From contig NZ_ARYL01000019.1 of assembly GCF_000685295.1 (NCBI RefSeq), forward strand, positions 1 to 64,000: a stretch of 64,000 nucleotides of DNA. Reading direction: 5' to 3'. This document shows, piece after piece, positions 36,701-44,034 of the stretch. Position 1 is the first letter of the stretch, and each line of letters opens with the position of its first letter. A program made the translations under genes and the position numbers. The notes under the pieces are model-generated. The model was not told the origin of the DNA. It made no database searches and was given only the letters and a program-made list of their open reading frames with translations. This DNA is from Hyphomonas oceanitis SCH89. GTDB lineage: Bacteria; Pseudomonadota; Alphaproteobacteria; Caulobacterales; Hyphomonadaceae.

Positions 36701-36885
36701 GTGACGAAGCCTGCAACATAGCGGGAGGCGGCTTCTTCGGCGTCGGTCAGGCCGAAGGCGCCTTTGGGTGCGCTTGTGATGAGGCATTCATTGCCGACGA
36801 CGGCTTTCCAGAGTGCATCTGGCGAGAGCGCGCCGGGCAGGACGCAGCCTTGACCGACAATGGCGATGGGCTCGAAAGCCGTCAT
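30766..36885 (-). CDS. pfaC: PfaC-type polyketide/PUFA synthase subunit: KS-CLF-AT-DH-DH
   Basis: About 2039 residues from ATG 36885, which overlaps the KR stop as ATGA. Order: an active ketosynthase (about 5-430; Cys172 in DAACASS, His306 in HATGT, His342 in NTGH). Then a chain-length-factor-like second KS (about 450-720) whose Cys position is Gly. Then an acyltransferase-like domain (about 820-1130; GLSLGES), a Pro/Ala linker, and two double-hotdog FabA-like dehydratases. Active His residues are at about 1555 (HFHEDPCMPG) and 1932 (HFFQDPVQPGS). No ACP is present, so it must work on the ACPs of the protein at 38309. An AT between CLF and DH resembles the myxobacterial arrangement more than Shewanella PfaC plus PfaB. 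Confidence 0.9.
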   Translation of the reverse strand: MTAFEPIAIVGQGCVLPGALSPDALWKAVVGNECLITSAPKGAFGLTDAEEAASRYVAGFVTGFDTIFDPTRAKLPGLTAASLDPVCQWPLHAALQAWDEAGKTTAAADRRGVFLANLSYPSRAKAAYAADIWTSGKSIRPATDAFNSGFPAHILAQAICATGPVLALDAACASSLYALEIACHKLQTCQIDVALVGAVNAADNLILHIGFEALQALSPTGRSRPFIKGADGLVPSEGAVAVVLKRLSDVAPADTVHGVIRAIGLSNDGKRKGLLAPDATGQAEAMQRAYADAGIKPDSLDFLECHATGTPVGDSVEIAAASSVFGKDRELPIGSLKANTGHLITVAGLASLLKLTQAMANETLPPMPLNGELIDALSSPALHPLSTPKDWKTSGSPRRAAISNFGFGGNNAHLILDQYEPTTGAIQVALPDTPEDDIVICSAALMAGADCGERYVLRRLMNHPVTPAKSCETVGADPRHARTPPNDLLQAEAQQLAVLSLSRSVLDKVSRPNPERAGVFVGMGCAADSARWLLRERVANAFGITPGTPEHAKAQEGIAPPLQAATVLGAMANMTANRITSAEDLRGQGYAISSEGVSSLATLDIACDALRAGRLDMAVVAAADFATETVAKTALAGLGAETPGDMAAALVLKRRADAEAAGDPILATLGPVAWSPAAETGTSLISAAYGAAPAASPLFELAAAALLMARDQVITPEAAIPNLTGDPATHTVTAPTTRLSHGASVSLTGAPPQPSPDPLRSPPHLVWASGATPASLAKKLRSGRTGGKGKCRIALLASDESKRDALIESAANALEAGNTPEGPGIYYGEGEPDGELAFVFTGSAAVYPRMSRGLFMAFPELGKQLATISRATEMAALLTHSGLTEFEQLCAGTLVSQAHTILLRDVLGVTPTAALGLSLGESNALFAFGFWKDPGKLLDEIEDAAMYERHLGGDFETAQAAWGPNVPSDWANWHIQAPLEKLRVAIAAHPNVEITIIYSANDCLIGGPSAECRAVAESLGPRAGAAMHQHLIVHAKAMKPFEGQWRKLHTRPVSRVPGIRLYANAINASYTPTKARVADMLTRQAVDTVDFPPTVLQAYEDGVRTFVELGPRATLSRAISSILGDKPHVAVATDRIVASDLAQIAHFTGTLFADGRHINIARVAERLDAARNNPWTGTDPMPLTTPVHYPTPKIPQSRPAPAGGLPPAPALPVPHYAHSSAVTVAPAPRPCSAPKPRTPGAPPRTPGAPPRKVVSGNEPLTPRAPTGPAWTRPAIEAASRGLMSDFFGPEFIGQDQFARQVRLPAPPLLLVDRITGIDAEAGVESLGVIWTETDLTADDWHVRGGRVRPGPLIECGQADLTLIGWMGADLKNRNERVYRLLGCEITFHDGGLPGPGDTLAFQIEITGHATLAGVRMFFFQYDCMVGDRKVFSVRNGQAGFFTDDELASGKGVIWDAATNAPSIAAPHPFDTSRASAKRAFSATDLAAFRAGDAFACFGKGFEFCAAHSRPAHLPDGQLAFFDEITAFDPAGGPWGRGYLKARAHVPTDAWFYQGHFHEDPCMPGTLMAEAAVQALEFYAAAAGLTIERDGYVFEPMPGETAKFVCRGQVIPDRAHEVTYEVFIDDVIDGESPVLYASLLASSDGKKVFHCPRFAIRLRKDWPAPHTTDTPLRVGPMGESRGDHAALLNCAASAPSSAFGELYRPFDMAGRAPRLPQPPYHMMTRVTQVSTRPGVKEAGAKITAEYDIPADAWYFRDNANGAMPFAVLSEIVLQPCGWLASHCGFALEGGERFRNLDGDGEVFMEVGPQDGTIIVDTTLTSFSKVGPMTIVAFTLKARLADGRPVMNLNTQFGFFPAAALVRQAGLAVTDAHRALLNLAPNRDGTLPAAPVARGDLRMLDRLDYFDANGGSAGLGLARGRQSVDPHAWYFKAHFFQDPVQPGSLGLDALVQLLSHAACLKGLANSMTSPRFETVAAGAPVKWMYRGQVAPDKQEVTTVMEIMDIATSGNRTLIAGKGSLWCDGLRIYEASLLTIALEDRP
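33135..33176. repeat. two exact 21-bp tandem repeats in the PfaC linker
   Basis: The 21-base unit GGGGCGGGGCGCCGGGCGTGC occurs twice head-to-tail. On the minus strand it encodes the heptad PRTPGAP twice, in the flexible linker between the AT and DH domains. Such in-frame units can expand or shrink without breaking the gene. Confidence 0.75.
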
Positions 36886-38267
36886 GCACCGCTCCATGCG
36901 TCGCCGACGAGGAGTTCGACAATTTTGCGGTCGCCGCTGAGCAGCTGATCAGCGAAGATACGGGCACCATCGGCTTGTCCGATCAGGGATATGCCTTGCT
37001 GGGCGAAGTGGGCGGCGAGGCCGGCATCGACCATGCCGCCGTCCCATGGCCCCCAGTTGAAGGATTTGACCTGCGCGTTGGGGAGTTGCGCGTGGAGCTG
37101 GCGGGCCAGCTGGTTCAGGCACTCATTGGCCATGGCATAGTCGGCCTGTCCTGTGTTGCCGAACAGGGCAGAGGCCGATGAGAAGAGGCCGACATGGGCG
37201 AGCTGGGCCGTATTGATGGTGTCGAGAAGGGCGAGGAGGCCGTCGACTTTGGGCCCGAAGACCTTGCGGACTTCAGCTTCGGTCTTCTCCATGGCCAGTT
37301 TGTCGGCGAGCACGCCTGCACCGTGGACAAACCCAGTGATCGCGCCATGTTGGGCCTGAATGGCGGCGATAGCGGGTGCGAGCGTGGCCGTGTCGGACAG
37401 GTCCAGCTGGACGTAGTGGGCATTGGCGCCAGCGGCGGCGAGGGCGGTGAGCGTGGTGTGTATTTCCTGTCCAGCGAGGGCGGCGCGAGCTATGCGGTCT
37501 ATGTCGGCGGGTTTGACCTTCTCCCCGCTGGCAACGGCCTGTTGGGCAAGCGCCGCGCGGAGGGTCTTCAGGTCCTGCGTTTGGGCAACGCCTTCTGGCC
37601 ACGGGCTGAGCGCAGAGCGACCAGCGAGCAGGAAAGTGCCTGCTGTGCGGCGGGCGAGCTCAATAGCGCAGGTGGCGGTGACGCCGCGCGCGCCGCCTGT
37701 GACAAGCCATAGGGCTGGGGTGGTGTGTGCCGAGGAAGTGGGCGGTGCCAGCGTTGATGAGATGTGGGTTTCGCGGGACTGGCCATCAGCGGTCAGCAGC
37801 CGGTCGGTTGGTGAAGCAGTCAGGGCCGCGAGTGTGTGCGTGGTCCGGGTGGCGGCGTCCGTGGCGGAGAGGGAGAGTGCGGTCATACTTACGCCCGGCC
37901 ATTCCTTGCGCAGCGTGCGAGAGAGGCCGGACAGCCCGGAGACCGTTTCAGTGCTTTGCAGAAGGACAATGCGGGCGCCGGGCGCGCGGGCGGTCCGGGC
38001 TTGTGCGAGGGCTGACCAGTGGCGGTCAGCAGGGGGATGGCTGGTCAGGCCCTCTGTCAGGATGACAGTGTCGGCCGTCCCGGATGGCGTTGCGACGCGG
38101 GTCGCTTTTCCACCGATTGCGGCGGCGAGGGCTGCAGCCATGGAGGGGTCTGCATCGGTGATCTCGACGGTGCCGAGGCTTGGAATATTAGCCATTGGCA
38201 GCGGTTCCGGCGCGGTGAAGCGGACCGGGCAAACGTCGCTGCCATAGGCGGCGACGGGCTGAACCAT
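36882..38267 (-). CDS. free-standing ketoreductase of the Pfa synthase
   Basis: 461 residues. The C-terminal 280 residues are an SDR-type polyketide ketoreductase: cofactor loop TGGARGVTA at 190-198, GAGVLADK at about 317-323, SSASALFGNTGQADYAMANE with the catalytic Ser near 364 and Tyr377. The N-terminal 180 residues resemble the structural (non-catalytic) KR half. In known PfaA proteins this KR follows the ACPs in one polypeptide. Here it is separate, starting 41 bases after the stop of the KS-AT-ACP gene, in another frame and with a poor ribosome site. It reduces the beta-keto group after each condensation. Confidence 0.88.
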   Translation of the reverse strand: MVQPVAAYGSDVCPVRFTAPEPLPMANIPSLGTVEITDADPSMAAALAAAIGGKATRVATPSGTADTVILTEGLTSHPPADRHWSALAQARTARAPGARIVLLQSTETVSGLSGLSRTLRKEWPGVSMTALSLSATDAATRTTHTLAALTASPTDRLLTADGQSRETHISSTLAPPTSSAHTTPALWLVTGGARGVTATCAIELARRTAGTFLLAGRSALSPWPEGVAQTQDLKTLRAALAQQAVASGEKVKPADIDRIARAALAGQEIHTTLTALAAAGANAHYVQLDLSDTATLAPAIAAIQAQHGAITGFVHGAGVLADKLAMEKTEAEVRKVFGPKVDGLLALLDTINTAQLAHVGLFSSASALFGNTGQADYAMANECLNQLARQLHAQLPNAQVKSFNWGPWDGGMVDAGLAAHFAQQGISLIGQADGARIFADQLLSGDRKIVELLVGDAWSGA

Positions 38268-38285
38268 GACTGGGGAACGGTGAGC

Positions 38286-38301
38286 TGAGGACGTATCCTC
38301 A
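38286..38301. other. hairpin in the gap between the ACP and KR genes
   Basis: The palindrome TGAGGA-CGTA-TCCTCA fills part of the 41-base gap between the PfaA-type and KR genes. It has no U-run. It may stabilise the mRNA or set the ratio of the two proteins. The stem is short, so this is tentative. Confidence 0.35.
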
Positions 38302-38308
38302 CCGCCCC

Positions 38309-41300
38309 CTAGCTGAAAAAATCGGCGATTTTCCGGATCGTGCGGAGTTCGGCGATGGCTTCCGGGTCGACTTCGGGCAGCGAGGGATGCTGGTCGCGCA
38401 GGGCCGACAGGATTTCGACCTGTTTGATGGAGTCGACGCCGAGTTCGCCTTCGAGATCCATGTCGTCTTCGAGCATGGAGGATGGGTAGCCTGTCTTGTC
38501 TGCAACGAGGGCGCGGATAACGTCTGGTGTGATGCCATTGCCGTTGGAGGCCGGCGCTGAGACAGCGGTTGGGGCCGCGACGGGCGCCGGTGCTGCGGCG
38601 ACCGGGGCAGGCGCGGAAGGTGCGGGTGCCGGGGTGGATCCGCCGATCATTGTGGCGATGGCATTGATTGTGCGCAGTTCGACGAGCTGTTCGGGATCAA
38701 TTTCCGGCAGGTGTGGCATGCGTTCGCGCAGGGTGGAGAGGATCTCGACCTGCTTGATGGAGTCGACACCGAGTTCGCCTTCGAGGTCCATGTCCGCGTC
38801 CAGCATGTCGACCGGGTACCCGGTTTTTTCCGATACGATGGACTGGACGAGTTCGACCGGGCTTTGGCCGGATGCAGCCTTGGGCGCCGAGGCAGGCGCT
38901 GGCGCAGCAGGAGCAGGTGGTGGCGCCTGAGGTGCAGGCTGTGGTGCCGGTGCTGCCGCGCCGTTCGTGTAGGGCTTGGGCGCAGGCGTGGGTTGTGGCG
39001 CGAGCGCAGGGGCTGCGGGTTGAGGCGCAGGGGCCGCTTGCTGTGGCGTTGGTTGAGGAGCGGGGGCCGGCGCGGCGATGCGCTGGACCGGCGCGGGGCT
39101 CGGCTGTTGCGAAACCGGCTGGCCGCTCAGCAGGGATGCGGCCGCATTGAGAAAGGCCGTATGGCTAGCCGCCATGGTCGCGAGGTATTCGGAGTGAACA
39201 TGTGATACGTCGCTCCAGATGCGTTCCGCAGAGGAGGAGGCCGGCGCGGGGGCGGTATAGGTCTGGGGCGTGTCGGTCATGGGAGAAGTCCTGCTGGGAG
39301 TCTGGTCGGGTGAAGCGGCGGTTGGCGCGGGCGCCGGTTGCGGTGTGGGCGGAGGTGTTGACGGTGCAGCGGTGATAGCGGGTTGGGTCGGAGCCCGTGC
39401 TACATTGGGAGCGGCGCGGCCTTCTGCGCCATTCCTTGGCGGGTAGGGCTTGTCGTAATTGGCGCCGTTTATGTAAACTGCGTGCTTCGATGGTGGCGGC
39501 GCCGGCACTGGCGGCGGCGTGTCAGCGAAGAGGGCGGCAAGATCGAGCGACTGGCCGGCTACGCTGAGTTCGCCGACGGCCGAGAGGAACTGGCTGAGGC
39601 CATTGGCGCGCTTGTTGTCTAGCGAGACAGCACGGAACGGGCGGTCCCCGAGGACATCGCGGACAAGGCCGGTAACGATATTACCGGGGCCGACTTCGAG
39701 AAATAGGCGGGCGCCGGCCTCATACATGGCTTCTACCTGGTCGCGGAAACGGACAGGCGTGGCGATCTGGCCAGCGATGACGTCGGGCAGGTCTGCGGCT
39801 TTGACATTATAGGGTGAGGCCGTCGCGTTGGCGTAGACCGGGAGTTTCGGTTTGCGCGGGCGCAGGGCCGTCAGCTCTGCCGCGAAAGGCTCAACGGCGG
39901 CGTGGACGATGGATGAGTGGAAGGCGGTTGCAACCGGAAGTCGGCGGGCTTTCAGGCCCTTCTCGATACAGATTGCTTCAGCGGCCTTGATGGCGTCAAC
40001 CGGGCCGGAGAGGACGACCTGGCTGGGGCCATTATCATTGGCGAGGACGACATTGGTGACCTTGGCGACGATCGGCGCGATAGTCTCTGAATCGGTCTGC
40101 ACGGCCATCATCGCGCCGGGCGTGGATTTGGCAGCCTCGGCCATAAGCCGACCGCGTGCGGCCGCGACGCTGAGGACGCTTTCGGCGTCGAAGCTTCGCG
40201 CAACATGGAGGGCCATCATCTCGCCGAAGCTATGGCCGCCGGCCATGTCCGGGTCGATGCCGAGGCGTTCGAGCAAGGCAAGCTGGGCCAAGGCAACGGT
40301 TGCTATGGCGGGCTGGGCATGTTGCATCTCGGTGAGGCGTTGGGTCTGCTCGCCGAATTCTACCTGATCGAAGGCGGCTGACGGGAAGGCGAGCCGCTGG
40401 AGCTTCAGCGGGCCAGTCTTAGCGTGGCCTGCGGCCATGTCCCAGGCTGCGCGAGCAGCGGGAAAGGCCATGGCAAGGTCCGAGCCCATGCCGACATATT
40501 GGCTGCCCTGGCCGGAGAAGAGGAAGGCGATCTTGCCGTTTTCGGGGGGCGTAGTGGAGGCGTGGATACCTGCACCGAGCGGAGCCGTGCCAAGTGTGCC
40601 GGATTCGATTTGGCCGATCAGGCGGGAAGCCTTGGCGGCGAGGTCTTTCTGGTCGTCGGCGACAATGGCGGCACGGACGCGGGCATCGGATTCGAAGGCC
40701 TCATGCGTGGTGGCCGCGAGGGCGGCGAAACCATCTTCTGCTGTTTCGGTATGAATGAGGGTTTCGAGCTGCTCGACGAGGCCGTCTGGCGTGCCAGCCG
40801 ATACGAGGAAGAGTTCCGATGGGAAAACGCGCGGCGGCTGGAGTGCCGTCGGGCCGGTATATTCCTCAAGCGTTGCGTGGAAGTTGCTGCCCCCGAAGCC
40901 GAAGGAACTGACTGCGGCGCGGCGCGGACGACTGGTCGGTGAAATCCACGGGCGCGCTTCGCTATTGAGGTAGAAGCTCTTGCTGTCCTTCAGGACGTCT
41001 GCCGGTTCGGCGATCTTGATCGTGGGCGGAAGGATCTTGCGGCTGAGGGCGTGCACCGTCTTGATCAGGCTGGCAGCGCCTGCTGCACCCTTGGCATGGC
41101 CGATCTGGGATTTGACCGAGCCAATGGCGCACCATGGCGTGCCGTCCCCTTTGCCGTCGAAGACAAGGTGCAAGCCAGCCAGTTCAGCCTTGTCGCCTGC
41201 CTTTGTGCCAGTGCCATGAGCCTCGACGAGATCGACGGATTCCGGGCCATAACCAGCCTGGACGTATGCGCGCTCAATCGCGCGGGCCTGCCCGGACGGG

Positions 41301-42253
41301 AGCGGCGTGTAGATGGCCGTTCCCTTTCCGTCAGAGCCGCCGCCCATGCCGCGAATGACCGCGTGGATGCGGTTGCCGTCGCGCTCTGCATCCGACAGGC
41401 GGCGCAGCGCGATAATACCGACGCCTTCGCTGAGCATCGTTCCGTCTGCATCTGCGGAGAAGGGGCGGCAGTCGCCTGTTGGCGAGAGAGCCGGTGTTTT
41501 CGAGAAACACATATACATGAGAATGTCGTTGAGCGCGTCGGCGCCGCCCGCCAGCACCGTGTCGGAGTCGCCAGCGCGGAGTTCCTGCACGGCAATGTTC
41601 AGGGCCGACAGGCTGGAGGCGCAGGCAGCGTCGGTGACAAAGTTGGCGCCTCCGAGATCAAGCCGGTTGGCGATGCGTCCGGCGACGACATTGCCGAGCA
41701 GGCCCGGGAAGGTGCTTTCCTTCCACTCGATATAATGCGCTTCAATACGTTTGACGATTTCCTGCACTTCAGGCTCGCCGATGCCGGACTGGCGCAGGGC
41801 GTTGACCCAGACGGGGCGCTGTAGGCGGCCTGCCATGTGGGCCGTGAGTTCGGTGGCAGAGGCGACGCCGAGCATGACGCTCGTGCGTGTAAGGTCTATC
41901 TCGCAGCCATTGGTGCTTTGGATGTCGTCGAGCGCATTCTTAGCAGCAACGAGGGCGAGAAGCTGGGCGCTGTCGGTGTGTTGCAGGGCGTTGGGCGGAA
42001 TGCCAAAAGCCATGGGGTCGAATGGAAGGGGAGCGATGAAGCCACCGCGCCGACCATAGGTGCGATCAGGCGTGAGCGGGTTGGCGTCATAATAGTCTTC
42101 GATCAGCCAGTGGCTTGCGGGTGTTTCGGTCAGCAGGTCGCGGCCCTGGAATATATCGCGCCAGAAACCGGTATTGCCGCCCCGGCCGGGGAAGATAGAG
42201 CCGACGCCAATGACGGCGATTGGTTCGGGGGACGTGCGGGTCTCAGTGCTCAT
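38309..42253 (-). CDS. pfaA: PfaA-type synthase subunit: KS-AT-ACP-ACP
   Basis: 1314 residues. Ketosynthase at about 8-465 (Cys211 in DAACASS, His346 in EAHGTGT, His386 in IGHAKG). Malonyl-type acyltransferase at about 575-880 (Ser675 in GHSFGE). Then a long Pro/Ala/Gln linker (about 910-1130), then two ACPs whose phosphopantetheine serines are Ser1165 and Ser1275, both in GELGVDSIKQVEIL. Tandem near-identical ACPs are the hallmark of PUFA/Pfa synthases and argue against a modular PKS. Two ACPs is low (Shewanella-type PfaA has about five or six). The frame ends naturally after ACP2, and the KR is a separate gene. The start is 9 bases after the pfaD stop. Confidence 0.92.
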   Translation of the reverse strand: MSTETRTSPEPIAVIGVGSIFPGRGGNTGFWRDIFQGRDLLTETPASHWLIEDYYDANPLTPDRTYGRRGGFIAPLPFDPMAFGIPPNALQHTDSAQLLALVAAKNALDDIQSTNGCEIDLTRTSVMLGVASATELTAHMAGRLQRPVWVNALRQSGIGEPEVQEIVKRIEAHYIEWKESTFPGLLGNVVAGRIANRLDLGGANFVTDAACASSLSALNIAVQELRAGDSDTVLAGGADALNDILMYMCFSKTPALSPTGDCRPFSADADGTMLSEGVGIIALRRLSDAERDGNRIHAVIRGMGGGSDGKGTAIYTPLPSGQARAIERAYVQAGYGPESVDLVEAHGTGTKAGDKAELAGLHLVFDGKGDGTPWCAIGSVKSQIGHAKGAAGAASLIKTVHALSRKILPPTIKIAEPADVLKDSKSFYLNSEARPWISPTSRPRRAAVSSFGFGGSNFHATLEEYTGPTALQPPRVFPSELFLVSAGTPDGLVEQLETLIHTETAEDGFAALAATTHEAFESDARVRAAIVADDQKDLAAKASRLIGQIESGTLGTAPLGAGIHASTTPPENGKIAFLFSGQGSQYVGMGSDLAMAFPAARAAWDMAAGHAKTGPLKLQRLAFPSAAFDQVEFGEQTQRLTEMQHAQPAIATVALAQLALLERLGIDPDMAGGHSFGEMMALHVARSFDAESVLSVAAARGRLMAEAAKSTPGAMMAVQTDSETIAPIVAKVTNVVLANDNGPSQVVLSGPVDAIKAAEAICIEKGLKARRLPVATAFHSSIVHAAVEPFAAELTALRPRKPKLPVYANATASPYNVKAADLPDVIAGQIATPVRFRDQVEAMYEAGARLFLEVGPGNIVTGLVRDVLGDRPFRAVSLDNKRANGLSQFLSAVGELSVAGQSLDLAALFADTPPPVPAPPPSKHAVYINGANYDKPYPPRNGAEGRAAPNVARAPTQPAITAAPSTPPPTPQPAPAPTAASPDQTPSRTSPMTDTPQTYTAPAPASSSAERIWSDVSHVHSEYLATMAASHTAFLNAAASLLSGQPVSQQPSPAPVQRIAAPAPAPQPTPQQAAPAPQPAAPALAPQPTPAPKPYTNGAAAPAPQPAPQAPPPAPAAPAPASAPKAASGQSPVELVQSIVSEKTGYPVDMLDADMDLEGELGVDSIKQVEILSTLRERMPHLPEIDPEQLVELRTINAIATMIGGSTPAPAPSAPAPVAAAPAPVAAPTAVSAPASNGNGITPDVIRALVADKTGYPSSMLEDDMDLEGELGVDSIKQVEILSALRDQHPSLPEVDPEAIAELRTIRKIADFFS

Positions 42254-42262
42254 GGATATGTC

Positions 42263-43816
42263 TCATTGGGCGTCTGCGAACTGGCGGGGCGCGTAATTGA
42301 AGTCGGTTGGGGCAACGGGCAGGCCTAGGGCTCTCAGTTGTCCGGCGCGGGTGATGTGGGCAGCGCCTTCGAGCAGGTTCCAGGCGATCTGCCTGACCGT
42401 GCGGTTCTCGACGGGCTCAAGGAAGCTGTGGGCAACCCATTCATTGAAGACGCCCATCGCTGGGCCGCACCAGACCTGGTAGTCCATCTCGCGTCCGGGC
42501 GTGCCTTCGCGGGCCCACTGGGCGCCCATGAAGAGGTAGCGGCGGGCGACGAGGGCGAAGCGCTTGTTGCCATCCGTTTCGGCACGTTTGGCCTCGGCGG
42601 GATTGGCCTGCGCGATATAGGCGAGGGTGCGGGCCCATGCGGCGTCGAACGGTTCGCCGAGTACGTCGTCGATCCAGTCGCGATCCTTCTGTGGAAGGTT
42701 TTCGTAGCTGGCACCGGAGCGGTAGATGGCATGAAGACGCTTGCCGCGCATGGCGAAGAGTGTGCCGCGTTTCAGAACCTGAACTTCGACGCCCTGCTCG
42801 AACATGTCGGCGGCTGGCGCCATAGTGACATCGGCGGGCCCAGCCTTGGCGAGCAGGCGACGGCCGGCTTCGGACAGGCCGGATTCAACGGCGGACTGGT
42901 TCACGGAGCCTGTAAGCACGTAGGCGGCGCCCATCTGGAAGGCTGCGGCAACGGCCATCGGCGTCGAGATGCCGCCGGCCAGGCCTATGCGGATGGCGTT
43001 GGCGTCGACGCCTGTGCGGGCGGCCACGCGGTCGCGGGCAAGGACGAGAGAGGGGAAGAGCGTGCTGGCCGGTCGGTTGTCGGTGTGGCCGCCGGAATCG
43101 GATTCCGCGGTGATCTCGGCGGCAACCGGGACTTGGGCGGCGAGCTCTGCCTGCTCGGCAGTGATGGCGCCGTTGGCGACCAAATCCTGCAGGATTTTGG
43201 CTGGGGCGGGGGCCATGAAGGGCTCAGCGACTTCAGCGCGGGAGACCTTGGCGAAGACGTGATTGGCTCGATGAATGGTGCCGTCCGGTGCACGGGAAAG
43301 TCCGACGGCGGTGTATCGAACCAGATCAACCGAAAGTTTCATGAAAGCCGAGGCGGAGACACGTCGCACACCCTTGGCGAGGAAAAGGTCGACAACGCGC
43401 GCTTCATAGCCGGGCTGCTGCGGGGAATGGATCAGGTTGGCGCCCCAAGCTGTCTGGTCGGTCGAAAGATGGGATTTTATCTCTGCAATTCCGGCCTCGA
43501 TCACATCCGGAGACAGGCCTGCGCTTCCATAGAAACCGACACATCCCGCCTTCACCGCTTCGACCACCATACGGGTCGTGGCGATGCCACGGGCCATTTC
43601 CCCTACTACGTAGTTGAATCTACAGCCATGGGTGTGGGCAAAGAGGCGGTCGCCGAGCCATTCGGGATAGATTGGAGGCAGGATCGTCGGTTTCGCCGAC
43701 GTGTTGGCGCTATCTTCGGAATCGAGAATGGCGAGACCGTTGAGCGGCGTATGCAACAGGGTCACCTGCTCCCGTGGGAAGGCGATGGCCCTTTTCAGGT
43801 TCTCTGAAACACCCAT
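42263..43816 (-). CDS. pfaD: PfaD-type enoyl reductase (FMN, nitronate monooxygenase fold)
   Basis: About 517 residues from ATG 43816 (AAGGGA upstream; the frame to 43855 adds an unlikely leader). This TIM-barrel flavoprotein is the trans-acting enoyl reductase of Pfa synthases. Recognisable parts are HGCRFNYVVGEMARGIA, GLAGGISTPMAVAAAFQMGA, VLTGSVNQSAVESG and the PfaD-specific C-terminus with MDYQVWCGPAMGVFNEW. It would reduce the ACP-bound enoyl group in cycles that give saturated carbons. It is the first gene of the leftward operon pfaD-pfaA-KR-pfaC. Confidence 0.93.
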   Translation of the reverse strand: MGVSENLKRAIAFPREQVTLLHTPLNGLAILDSEDSANTSAKPTILPPIYPEWLGDRLFAHTHGCRFNYVVGEMARGIATTRMVVEAVKAGCVGFYGSAGLSPDVIEAGIAEIKSHLSTDQTAWGANLIHSPQQPGYEARVVDLFLAKGVRRVSASAFMKLSVDLVRYTAVGLSRAPDGTIHRANHVFAKVSRAEVAEPFMAPAPAKILQDLVANGAITAEQAELAAQVPVAAEITAESDSGGHTDNRPASTLFPSLVLARDRVAARTGVDANAIRIGLAGGISTPMAVAAAFQMGAAYVLTGSVNQSAVESGLSEAGRRLLAKAGPADVTMAPAADMFEQGVEVQVLKRGTLFAMRGKRLHAIYRSGASYENLPQKDRDWIDDVLGEPFDAAWARTLAYIAQANPAEAKRAETDGNKRFALVARRYLFMGAQWAREGTPGREMDYQVWCGPAMGVFNEWVAHSFLEPVENRTVRQIAWNLLEGAAHITRAGQLRALGLPVAPTDFNYAPRQFADAQ

Positions 43817-43829
43817 GTCTGTCCCTTGC

Positions 43830-43859
43830 GAGCTTGTCTGCCGAATGGAAAACAAGCTC
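43830..43859 (-). promoter_or_regulatory. leader hairpin just upstream of pfaD
   Basis: A perfect 8-bp stem, GAGCTTGT with ACAAGCTC around a 14-base loop, ends only a few bases before the pfaD ribosome site. Further upstream (43982-43994) is TTAAC-GTG-GTTAA, a second palindrome. The leader region is A/T-rich and probably holds the promoter of the lipid synthase operon. A role for the hairpin in controlling translation is inference. Confidence 0.5.
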
Positions 43860-44034
43860 TCCCGATCCGCAAATTCTTTGCGGCCTTTTCAATTTCTAAC
43901 TGCGCAATTTATCCCGACTTGTACAGGGGTAGTATTGCGACAGTCCCTTAGAACGGGTTGTCCTGCCCAGACAAATTTCACTTAACGTGGTTAATAGCAC
44001 AAATAGGTCGCGGCAGGCGGACGTACAGCAGTGA

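Noticed and set aside
30766-43816. Ordinary modular type I polyketide cluster
   Set aside because: Tandem ACPs with GELGVDSIKQ, hotdog dehydratases, a KS-CLF pair and PfaD identify a Pfa-type iterative synthase instead.
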